A stretch of DNA of 45,533 nt from Fibrobacterota bacterium (GTDB lineage: Bacteria > Fibrobacterota > Chitinivibrionia > Chitinivibrionales > FEN-1185). The DNA lies in NCBI GenBank assembly GCA_003165595.1, contig PLWQ01000016.1, positions 690 to 46,222 on the forward strand, written 5' to 3'. The translations under genes and the position numbers were made by a program. Of the stretch, positions 24,762 through 32,367 are shown in pieces; position 1 is the first letter of the stretch; each line of letters starts with the position of its first letter. The notes below the pieces were generated by a model, which saw only the letters and a list, made by a program, of their open reading frames with translations, did not search any database and was not told the DNA's origin.

Positions 24762-24807
24762 CCACAACGAAAAAGGCCCCGAAGAAACGGGGCCTTTTTC
24801 GTTGTGG
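24762..24807. terminator. Strong bidirectional intrinsic terminator
   Basis: A perfect 20-bp stem (24762-24781 with 24788-24807) around AAGAAA contains GGCCCCG/CGGGGCC flanked by AAAAA and TTTTT. It can end transcription from both the 24174 gene and xylF. Confidence 0.93.
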
Positions 24808-24810
24808 CTC

Positions 24811-24867
24811 TTGCCAATCCAGCCGCTGTTTATCACTGGATGCCCGTTTTCACGGGCATGACACCAG
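24811..24867 (+). repeat. REP-like element
   Basis: CTTGCCAATCCAG, then CACTGGATGCCCGTTTTCAC with the perfect hairpin TGCCCGT/ACGGGCA (24841-24858). Much of it recurs at 28601-28650. Confidence 0.7.
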
Positions 24868-24909
24868 CAGGATATGGCGAGGGAATTTAGGGGACATCAC
24901 ACCAGCTTC

Positions 24910-25935
24910 CTATTTGTATACGTCTTCCTTCTTCAGGTAATCCGACGAGATAAGCGCCGAATCGAGATTGCCCTTGTCGACGGCAATCGGATCGCACAGT
25001 ATGGCCGGAACATCCACCTTGCCGTTGTTCACCTTTCCGTTTATCATGGCCACGGGCTGGCCCATTGCCATGGCAAGCGCTGCCTGAACCGCCACCGCCC
25101 CCAGCTTGCGCGTGTTCTTGTACACGGTCATGGATTGGGTGCCCTTTACAATGCGCTGTGCGGCCGCAAGGTCGGCGTCCTGACCGGTTACGGGAACCTT
25201 GCCGGCAAGGTTCTGGGCTTCAAGCGCGGCAATGCACGCGCCGGCAATGCCGTCGTTGGGCGCGAGCACGGCATCGATCTTGTTTTTGTGCGCGGCAAGC
25301 ACCGCGGTCATCGTCTTCTGCGCTTCGGCAGGGCTCCAGTCCTGTATTGCCTGGTCCAGAACCACGGTGATATCTTTCTTGTCAATGAGCGGCTGCAGCA
25401 CCTTCATGGCGCCCGCGCGGAACTGGGCCGCGTTGTTGTCGTCCGGGGAACCGGAAAGCACCACATACACGCCCTTGGGAGCAAGCTTCGACAACGCCTC
25501 CCCCTGCAACTCACCCACCTTGACATTGTCGAATGAGACGTACAAATCGACGTCGGCGCCCAGGATCATGCGGTCGTAGGCGATCACCTTTGCGCCGGCC
25601 TTGTGCGCCTTCTCCACAATGCTGGCAGCCGCCTTTCCATCCTGCGGAGCCACGATAAGAACCTTTGCGCCCTGGGCGACCAGGCTGTCGCATTGTTTGT
25701 CCTGCCGTTGCGCATCGTTGTCGGCCACCTTGAGCACAAGTTCCAGCCCGATGTCCCGGCACACCTGCTCCATTTTGACCTTGTCGCGCACCCAGCGCTC
25801 CTCGCGCTGCGTAGGAAGCGACACTCCCACTTTGGGAACCGCCTGCTGAACTTTCTTCTCGCCGCTCGAACAGCCGACCATTCCCAGACCAAGAGACGCA
25901 GCGCACAAAAGCGCGCTCACCATTGCTTTCTTCAC
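24910..25935 (-). CDS. xylF: Xylose-type sugar ABC transporter substrate-binding lipoprotein
   Basis: The 341-residue product matches XylF, the periplasmic D-xylose-binding protein. It has a lipoprotein signal with Cys22 (LGLGMVGC), then KVGVSLPTQREERWVRDKVK, VADNDAQRQ, VIAYDRMIL, VYVVLSGSPDDNNA, QAIQDWSPAEAQ, DAVLAPNDGIAGACI and VPVTGQDAD, all characteristic of this family. The start is a GTG at 25935 after GGGGGAGG. The ATPase (xylG) and permease (xylH) genes are not in the window, so it is an orphan here; they may lie elsewhere. Another pentose or a related sugar as ligand cannot be excluded. Confidence 0.92.
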   Translation of the reverse strand: MKKAMVSALLCAASLGLGMVGCSSGEKKVQQAVPKVGVSLPTQREERWVRDKVKMEQVCRDIGLELVLKVADNDAQRQDKQCDSLVAQGAKVLIVAPQDGKAAASIVEKAHKAGAKVIAYDRMILGADVDLYVSFDNVKVGELQGEALSKLAPKGVYVVLSGSPDDNNAAQFRAGAMKVLQPLIDKKDITVVLDQAIQDWSPAEAQKTMTAVLAAHKNKIDAVLAPNDGIAGACIAALEAQNLAGKVPVTGQDADLAAAQRIVKGTQSMTVYKNTRKLGAVAVQAALAMAMGQPVAMINGKVNNGKVDVPAILCDPIAVDKGNLDSALISSDYLKKEDVYK

Positions 25936-26075
25936 GGTAACCTCCCCCGTTTCCAGTCCGATGTACTGCCTGTCCGGTCACGAACTTAGAATATAGAAAA
26001 TATAGCCCCGCCCGCCGCCGCACAAGAGACAAACGAAGAACCACGATGTTTTGTTGACTCATTTACACCCAACCA

Positions 26076-26103
26076 TTGCCGATACCCTATGCCGAATTAT
26101 ACA
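26076..26103 (+). promoter_or_regulatory. Promoter candidate for the PEGA-LamG operon
   Basis: TTGCCG (26076-26081) and TATACA (26098-26103) are separated by 16 bp, 47 bp before the ATG at 26151. Confidence 0.45.
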
Positions 26104-26150
26104 ATAATGGTTGATCTGGCCAGCTCTCCTACCATAGTGCCGGAGGATCG

Positions 26151-27164
26151 ATGACCCGCACCACGCCGCTTTGGGCTGTTGCATTCGCCGTTGTCCTGAA
26201 CGCGGGCACCGGTATGTGCCAGAAGACGCGCATTGCCATGTGCGAGCTCACCGGCCAGGGCGTCGATCAGCCGGCGTCGGCCTTGGTCTCCGAACGGTTG
26301 GGCGCATGGCTCGCCGAGATGCCGGCGTTCGAGGTGATTGCACCCTCGCGGGTATACGTTGCGCTCAAGGAGCACGGCGCAACGTCGTGGTGCAAGGACG
26401 ACGACACCGTGTGCCTTTCCAACCTGGGAAAAACACTCGGCGCCGACGTCGTGATCGCCGGAATTATTGCAAAATCGGAATCGATCTATACCATTCTGCT
26501 CCGCGTGGTCGACGTCGCCTCCGCAACGGTGCTCACCACCGGCTATCAGGACGTCGACGCTCCCCTAGAAAAAATCCAGTCCGAATGGACGGCCAAGGCC
26601 GCCAAGCAGCTCCAGGCCGCCATCAACACGAGAATGTCGAATTTCGGAATTGTCAAGATCCGGTCGGTTCCCGCTGGCGCACGGGTGCACGTGAACGGTA
26701 AAGACGCGGGGAAAACCGACTGCTCGCTGGACCGGCTGCTCCCGGGAAAATACGGCCTCGACATCGCGCTGCCGACCTACGTTACGGTGCGGGAAAGCGT
26801 CACGGTTGAACCGAAGAAGATTCAAGAGGTTTCCGTGAAGCTCGCGCATACAAAGGCGTTTACAGATTCAACGCGCGGCCATGCGATAAGAAAGGCCGTT
26901 GTCCGATGCGCACTGGGCTGCGCGACACTTGCATGCGCGGGGACCGGTTTCTATTTCAACTCGGCGGCGGCTTCGGCCGTCAACGACGAGAGAGGCGCCA
27001 AGTCGGCATACCAGAACGCGGGTCCCGGCAGCGACTTCAACTCATTGTACCAGAAATATCAGGATGCGGGAAAGAAGACCGATAACGCCGTCCTGACGAG
27101 GAACATCCTCTACGGGCTTGGCAGCATCTTGGCTGTTGGATTTGCGGTCTCGTTTTTCTTCTAG
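26151..27164 (+). CDS. Exported PEGA-domain protein with CsgG/TolB-like N-terminal domain
   Basis: The 337-residue product has a signal peptide (LWAVAFAVVLNAGTGMC). Residues about 25-160 follow the pattern of CsgG/FlgO-type domains (IAMCELTGQGVDQPASALVS, LGADVVIAGIIAKSES, ILLRVVDVASATVL). Residues 164-230 are a PEGA domain (GIVKIRSVPAGARVHVNGKD, LLPGKYGLDIALPTY), a beta-sandwich of surface proteins. Two C-terminal hydrophobic segments (ALGCATLACAGTGFYFN and YGLGSILAVGFAVSFFF) could span the membrane. The stop is 15 bp before the LamG lipoprotein gene. GGAGG precedes the ATG. Envelope anchoring is likely, exact role unknown. Confidence 0.88.
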   Translation: MTRTTPLWAVAFAVVLNAGTGMCQKTRIAMCELTGQGVDQPASALVSERLGAWLAEMPAFEVIAPSRVYVALKEHGATSWCKDDDTVCLSNLGKTLGADVVIAGIIAKSESIYTILLRVVDVASATVLTTGYQDVDAPLEKIQSEWTAKAAKQLQAAINTRMSNFGIVKIRSVPAGARVHVNGKDAGKTDCSLDRLLPGKYGLDIALPTYVTVRESVTVEPKKIQEVSVKLAHTKAFTDSTRGHAIRKAVVRCALGCATLACAGTGFYFNSAAASAVNDERGAKSAYQNAGPGSDFNSLYQKYQDAGKKTDNAVLTRNILYGLGSILAVGFAVSFFF

Positions 27165-27179
27165 CGCGAGGATGCCCCG

Positions 27180-28511
27180 ATGGATGCACGGCTTAGATTC
27201 CTTTTGCTTGCCGCGATGCCCTTGGTTCTGTCGTGCGTGCAGACCGACCAGAAATTCGACCGCGACAATCCGCTCGATCCGGGCGGCACGAATTATCATC
27301 CGCCAACCGTGAGCGCACGCGCAAGCAGTGCCACAGCTTCACCGGGTGACACGGTTACGATAACCGCGCATGTGCACGACGCAAACGGCACCATTGTGGC
27401 GATAGAATGGGCGCCCGACGGGAAAACGTTCTCCATTGTCGGCCTCGATTCGGTGCTGCGGGTGCCGTGCTTGACACCAGGCCAGTTGCGAGTGCTGGTC
27501 GAAGCGGTGGCTAACGATTCGCTCGTGTCCACTGTTGACACCGTGACAATCCGCGTGATGGGCAACGCTCCCGCGCTTGCGGGCCCGCCAAACGGATCGA
27601 CCCTCACCACGCTTACGCCGGTACTCTTCTGGCAGCCCGGCTACTACGACGCACGGTTTGCCGTGCTGCTGGACACGGTAAACCCGCCGCTTGCGATTGG
27701 AACGGACTCAATGACCGACACCGTTTACAGTGTGCCAAGAGCCCTGATGCGGGGCCACACCTACTTCTGGGAGGTGATCGGCTATTCCGCCGACAATCTC
27801 CAGCAGGCAAGCGATGTCTGGAGTTTCACGACCCCGGGAAACAGCTCGGTCATGCTCGATGACGGACTCGTCGCCACCTTCCCGTTTAGCGGTAATGCGC
27901 TTGACGCCAGCGGAAACAATCTTCGAACTACCGTCCACGGCGCGACATTGACAGCGGACAGATTCGGCGTGGCCAACAGCGCCTACACGTTCAACGGGAC
28001 AACGGACGACATTGAAGTTGCCGACACGGCGGTGATTTCTTTTGCAAACAGCCAGGACTTTTCCATATCCTTGTGGGTCAAGACGACATCAGCAAACGCT
28101 AACATGATGCCGTTGCTCAAATATCAGTTCGGAGTTTCGGCCGGTTTCTTCTTTATCATGAACCACACGGCATCCGGGTACTGCGGCGGCGCAGGCATCG
28201 CCTCGTTTGTCGCAGGCGTCGGGTCTCCCGCCTGTGCGGCATCCCCCATCAACGACGGAGCCTGGCACCATCTTGTCGCGGAATATTCCGGCCAGTCGGA
28301 CACCATAACCCTGTTTCTGGACGGGACGGCTCAGGCAAGGACCGGCAAACCGGCAAGCGACATTTCTGTTGCCGCGCCCCTGCTCATTGGAGGACTGCCG
28401 GGGCATTATCCCTATGCCGGTTCAGTTGACGACGTAAGAATTTACAACCGGGTGCTCGCCTCAGCGGAAATAGACAGCCTGTATCATCAGGGCGGCTGGA
28501 CCGGCAACTAG
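27180..28511 (+). CDS. LamG-domain surface lipoprotein
   Basis: The 443-residue product has a lipoprotein signal ending VLSC (Cys19), followed by TDQKFDRDNPLDPGGTNY; this DNPLDPGG stretch after the lipid cysteine is familiar to me from Fibrobacterota lipoproteins. Residues about 45-125 are an Ig/PKD-like domain (VTITAHVHDANGTIVAIEWA). About 130-215 resemble a fibronectin III-like module (PNGSTLTTLTPVLFWQPG). About 225-440 are a LamG jelly roll (FPFSGNALDASGNN, SISLWVKTTSANANM, WHHLVAEYS, VDDVRIYNRVLAS). Glycan binding at the surface is the likely role. It shares an operon with the PEGA gene. Confidence 0.9.
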   Translation: MDARLRFLLLAAMPLVLSCVQTDQKFDRDNPLDPGGTNYHPPTVSARASSATASPGDTVTITAHVHDANGTIVAIEWAPDGKTFSIVGLDSVLRVPCLTPGQLRVLVEAVANDSLVSTVDTVTIRVMGNAPALAGPPNGSTLTTLTPVLFWQPGYYDARFAVLLDTVNPPLAIGTDSMTDTVYSVPRALMRGHTYFWEVIGYSADNLQQASDVWSFTTPGNSSVMLDDGLVATFPFSGNALDASGNNLRTTVHGATLTADRFGVANSAYTFNGTTDDIEVADTAVISFANSQDFSISLWVKTTSANANMMPLLKYQFGVSAGFFFIMNHTASGYCGGAGIASFVAGVGSPACAASPINDGAWHHLVAEYSGQSDTITLFLDGTAQARTGKPASDISVAAPLLIGGLPGHYPYAGSVDDVRIYNRVLASAEIDSLYHQGGWTGN

Positions 28512-28540
28512 TGTAGTGTGTCCCAATTACCTGTGCATTT

Positions 28541-28650
28541 GTCATTCCCGCGAAAGCGGGACCGCGACTTTGACTGCATGCGCATGACGGGAGCAGAGGC
28601 CTTGCCAATCTATCTTGTAATCGCCACTGGATGCCCGTTTTCACCTGCCC
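28541..28650 (+). repeat. REP-like element, second copy
   Basis: GTCATTCCCGCGAAAGCGGG (28541-28560) with the CCCGC/GCGGG hairpin. Further on, CTTGCCAATCT and CACTGGATGCCCGTTTTCAC (28601-28650) match the element at 24811. The gap to 28745 has no gene. Confidence 0.7.
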
Positions 28651-28745
28651 GACAGCGGAAGAAGATTGTATAGCCAATGAGGAAACACTCCACGAGGCGC
28701 CGCCGGCATTGAGAGATTTGCGCATCCACGTTTTGTTACTCCCCT

Positions 28746-30362
28746 CTACTTCACCACAACAAACCCTGCCGTCTCAGTCCAACTGCCCGCCTCAACCGTC
28801 GCAAAATATCTTCCCTGCGAAAGCCTGTCACCCAAGACGGCTTCTCCGTTTTTCGACCGAACCGAGGCTACGAGTCGGCCCCGGATGTCGAAAATCCGGA
28901 GAACAGCCTCCCGCACCGGAAAAGAAAAGGCTATAAGCGAATTGCCCGGCAGACTCGTCGCCCGCAGCGCAGGTTTGCCGGGGTGCATTCGGTCCGGCAG
29001 CAGCACGGTCCGGTTCGGTCCTTGCGAGCAATTGACAAAAAGGTTGAATGAGCACGTATCCGCCGCGGTGTCTCCGGTGACAAGAACCGCAATTCGCGTC
29101 ACAAATGCCGAATCGGTCCTCGGTGTCCAGAAAATTGTTCCGCCGGCGCTTACTCCGCATTGGGCCGGAAGCGACAGCGGCGAATAGCTATAGGCAAGGC
29201 TGTCACCAGGTTCCGGAATCTCAAAAGTAAACAGGGAATCCTTCTTTGCGTATCTGTCGTCCAGAACACGGAAAACCGTGCCCCCCGGCCCCAGCGCTTC
29301 GGCTGCCACAAAGTCTCCGGTTGCCGTGCGATACATGGCAGTTGCGGCCGGAGTCGGGCCCGATGCCGGCATAATCCACCCGGCGTTTCCTTCGGAATCG
29401 ATTTTTGCGGATGCCGCGCCGCAAAGCATGAATCCGCCGCCCCCTGCCTTGAAAATTGAAAGCGGGCCGGTGATGCCGGCGTACTTCCGCATCCAGAGGG
29501 GCTTTCCGCCGGTTGTCATTTTCAGCGCGAACGCTTCGTTGCCCGCAGTGCCGCCAAAACCCGCTGCAACGAAATCACTGTCGCCCGCAAGCACGATTGC
29601 GCCGGCTTCGAACCCGGCAAGGTCGGGCGTGTACGACCACACGGTATCTCCGTGTGCGCCCAGGCACAGAAGCCAGGGGCGCCGCACCTGGCCAAAATCG
29701 ATATATCCGGCGGCAAGCAAATTGCCATTTGGCAAGAACGAAAGAGCGCTCACGTCCCTGTTTTCGGCGAATACATACTCTTTCGATTGCGTGGTGTCGC
29801 CGCCGGAATCCATCATGAGCACCTTGATGCCGCATCGCTGGCCCGAGTCCGACGCGGGATAGGTGCTTGCCGTAATCACGAAATCGCCGTCGCGGGATAC
29901 GGCGATCGCCGTGGGCCAATGGCGGTACTGCCAGTTGTAAACCTTTGTCCAGAGCAGGTTGCCGGATTGTTCGATCTTGGTGATACACACGTCGTTGCCT
30001 TCGAGGCTCGAAGTATCAATGGTGCCGGCCGCAACCAAGAAACTCCGGTTCCCCGCCGGCGCAATCGCCGTCGCACTGCCCTTCCAATCCAGAGTCCGGG
30101 TCCACAAGAGGGTTCCGTCCGGCGCAACGGAATACAGGTGGGCATGATAAAAAAGGTAGTACCAGTATTCACGGATAACGGTAAGCGAGTCTCCGGCAAC
30201 AATAAAATTGCCGTCGGCGGTCGGCGCAATGGCTTGCGCAATATTGGTCCCAGGGCAGCCAAAGGAGCGCGTCCGAAAAACCTGGGCCGAAGCCAAGGGT
30301 GTATTTGTAAGCACGGCCATTGCGGAAACGGCCATGAGAAAGAGGATGCGCCTGAGGATCAT
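28746..30362 (-). CDS. Large secreted protein with sorting-like C-terminus
   Basis: I chose the ATG at 30362 (MILRRILFLMAVSAMAVL), which gives a signal peptide and 538 residues; the frame extends upstream to 30497 without a better start. The body is a series of repeated beta motifs with DGN/DGD turns (APTADGNFIVAGDSL, VSRDGDFVITAST, LPNGNLLAAGYID), like a propeller that reads out logged values. Near residue 410 an Ig-like module follows (FEIPEPGDSLAYSYSPLSLP). The C-terminus (VLRIFDIRGRLVASV, LSQGRYFATVEAG) resembles the type IX sorting domain. Probably secreted; role unknown. Confidence 0.82.
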   Translation of the reverse strand: MILRRILFLMAVSAMAVLTNTPLASAQVFRTRSFGCPGTNIAQAIAPTADGNFIVAGDSLTVIREYWYYLFYHAHLYSVAPDGTLLWTRTLDWKGSATAIAPAGNRSFLVAAGTIDTSSLEGNDVCITKIEQSGNLLWTKVYNWQYRHWPTAIAVSRDGDFVITASTYPASDSGQRCGIKVLMMDSGGDTTQSKEYVFAENRDVSALSFLPNGNLLAAGYIDFGQVRRPWLLCLGAHGDTVWSYTPDLAGFEAGAIVLAGDSDFVAAGFGGTAGNEAFALKMTTGGKPLWMRKYAGITGPLSIFKAGGGGFMLCGAASAKIDSEGNAGWIMPASGPTPAATAMYRTATGDFVAAEALGPGGTVFRVLDDRYAKKDSLFTFEIPEPGDSLAYSYSPLSLPAQCGVSAGGTIFWTPRTDSAFVTRIAVLVTGDTAADTCSFNLFVNCSQGPNRTVLLPDRMHPGKPALRATSLPGNSLIAFSFPVREAVLRIFDIRGRLVASVRSKNGEAVLGDRLSQGRYFATVEAGSWTETAGFVVVK

Positions 30363-30559
30363 CGCGGAGAGTCCGATGCTTAAAACCTGGGACCGACCAA
30401 GGAAACTCCGCCTTCGCAGAGACACTGCGACGGAATTCCTTCTACTGCAATATGCATTACGGACCAATGCGGAGCAAGAGGCAGGGAGCCACGGCACCTC
30501 GTGTCTCCGTGAGAAAACACCTACGTAATGTGAGGAAAAATGGAATAAGGATAGACCTG

Positions 30560-31585
30560 CTAGAATCCCACGATCATGCTCACGCTGAGGGCCGGGTCCA
30601 TGTCCTGCAGGAGCTGGACCGCGGCATCGATCCCAGCGTTTACCACTCCGATGTCGGTGTTGACGCCAAAGCCGAAGCAGAATCCGGCCCAGTTCGTCTT
30701 TTGATACCCGTTGTTTGATTCTCCCTGAAGCACCTTAAGCTGAGACTCGATATCAGGTTCGCTGAATGAATACCCTGCCCGGAGTGTGAGATACTTCTTG
30801 TAAATGTCAACTTCGGCGCCGAGCTTGTAGGTGAGGAAGCCGTCGGTGGGCTGCATGAGATCGAGGGCGAGCCGAAGATTGGGGATGTTGTCGGGAGAAT
30901 AGGAAACGCCGGCCGACACGGACAGCGGCATGCTGAGATCTTCGGTCTGGTCGGTATAATTGGCGATCATGAACCCCGCGTTGTTGAGCGCCAAACCCGC
31001 TATCACGCGCGAGCCGAGCCACCGGTACTGGAGTCCGGCCTGCACCACGACGGCATCCGCGGAATAGTGTTCCGCCGTGCCGCCCGAATTGCCGATGTAG
31101 TCGTGAATCTCACGAAGAGAGCCGCCGATCGACAGCGATTCCCACACCACTTTTGCCCACGTGAGGCTGCCGGCCACCGAATACGAATGCCACGAAATGC
31201 CGGTTGACAGCGGCCTTCCGTCCGGACCTTCGTCGACCTCGTTCAGAGAGCCGTAGGAAATATTGACAAGATTGAGCGCGAATGTTCCCCAGTTGGAGTA
31301 CGGCAGAGCAACGGCAATCGGACTGCCCCAGACATCGTCGATAACGGACCGGTATCCGCAGACCACTTGACGTTTTGATATATAGCCGGCCGCCGCGGGA
31401 TTGGTTGGCACGCCGTACAGGTCGTTGGGCATGGCAACGGACACGCCGCCCGTGGCGATGGTGCGCGCGTCGTAATCGAGATAAAGAAAGGGGAACGCAC
31501 TCGTACCCGCCTGACCCGCCTGCCCGAACGTCGACGCGACACAGCACACAGCGGCTGATGTTGCCAACACGATTTTTCGCATCAT
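30560..31585 (-). CDS. PorV/PorQ-family outer-membrane protein
   Basis: The 341-residue product starts MMRKIVLATSAAVCCVASTF (a second in-frame ATG is at 31582). The N-terminus of the mature part is the family hallmark: GTSAFPFLYLDYDARTIATG then GVSVAMPNDLYGVPTNPAAA. PorV is the FadL-like barrel that shuttles type IX cargo to the surface attachment complex, and PorQ is a relative. Alternating strands continue to a C-terminal phenylalanine (SMIVGF). Its start overlaps the stop of the LolB-like gene as ATGA. With sorting-like domains on three other proteins here, a role in type IX secretion is likely. Confidence 0.92.
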   Translation of the reverse strand: MMRKIVLATSAAVCCVASTFGQAGQAGTSAFPFLYLDYDARTIATGGVSVAMPNDLYGVPTNPAAAGYISKRQVVCGYRSVIDDVWGSPIAVALPYSNWGTFALNLVNISYGSLNEVDEGPDGRPLSTGISWHSYSVAGSLTWAKVVWESLSIGGSLREIHDYIGNSGGTAEHYSADAVVVQAGLQYRWLGSRVIAGLALNNAGFMIANYTDQTEDLSMPLSVSAGVSYSPDNIPNLRLALDLMQPTDGFLTYKLGAEVDIYKKYLTLRAGYSFSEPDIESQLKVLQGESNNGYQKTNWAGFCFGFGVNTDIGVVNAGIDAAVQLLQDMDPALSVSMIVGF

Positions 31586-32301
31586 GGCGATCGGACCTTC
31601 CGCGAGTTCACCGAGAGTGAATGATAGGTGACGTAAAAATAATTATTGTCTGAAGGAACAAACCGTATTTCTTTGGCGCGCCCGTCACGGAAATCCCGGA
31701 AAATAAGGGTGGAACGTTCCTTTTCGCCAATGCCATATGATATTTCGGACAGGCGATCCGTTTTATTATCAAGTGCCACAGAAATATCCGCGACGCGGTC
31801 CGAACACCGGCGAGACCGCCACACAAAACGGGCCGTTTTCTTGTCGGTAAACATCGTGTCCGGGCGGCCGCGCAACTCGTCTAGGCACGGGTACCGCAGG
31901 GTAAGCGCACCCAGCAGTTCCTGCCAGGAGAGCGGGAATTCGAAAGAGCCCTGCCCCACGCTCACTCGCTGCGACGGATGCTGGGTGTATTGCGAATCGC
32001 CCGCCGATACCAGCCACCGCGCGGCTGTTATCGAACGGACGGCGGCGATGGTGATGCCCAGGGGACCGTAAAACTGCGCTGCGAACGAAGAATCACCATT
32101 CCACTTGATATCAAAACTCGCGGAGAATTCCTCGCCGCCGCGGGCAAAGACTATACTGCCGCTGCCGAGAAGGGACCGCACGGTATCTGCCGAAAGTACC
32201 GGAGCAAGCGAGGAAACGGCGGAGTCAAAGGTGAGCGGCGGCCGCACCGCGCAGGAAAAAAGCATCGAGCAACAGATGAGGGCACTATAGAATAGGCGCA
32301 T
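31582..32301 (-). CDS. LolB/DUF4292-like lipoprotein
   Basis: The ATG at 32301 gives 239 residues with a lipoprotein signal (LFYSALICCSMLFSC, Cys17). The mature part forms strands typical of the LolB/LppX half-barrel: GSIVFARGGEEFSASFDIKW, AAQFYGPLGITIAAVRS, then FPLSWQELLGALTLRYP. In Bacteroidota the related DUF4292 proteins accompany envelope-export genes; LolB itself inserts lipoproteins in the outer membrane. The assignment rests on pattern. It lies 66 bp after the TPR lipoprotein gene and overlaps the PorV-like start. Confidence 0.75.
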   Translation of the reverse strand: MRLFYSALICCSMLFSCAVRPPLTFDSAVSSLAPVLSADTVRSLLGSGSIVFARGGEEFSASFDIKWNGDSSFAAQFYGPLGITIAAVRSITAARWLVSAGDSQYTQHPSQRVSVGQGSFEFPLSWQELLGALTLRYPCLDELRGRPDTMFTDKKTARFVWRSRRCSDRVADISVALDNKTDRLSEISYGIGEKERSTLIFRDFRDGRAKEIRFVPSDNNYFYVTYHSLSVNSRKVRSP

Positions 32302-32367
32302 GATTACTCTGTGAAACGGCGGCCGGAGCGCATATGGCAACGGAAAAGCCCGTGGAGGGCCGGCAGA

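Noticed and set aside
24874-25536. 220-residue plus-strand frame over xylF
   Set aside because: Antisense of xylF codons; histidine- and glycine-rich composition typical of a shadow frame.
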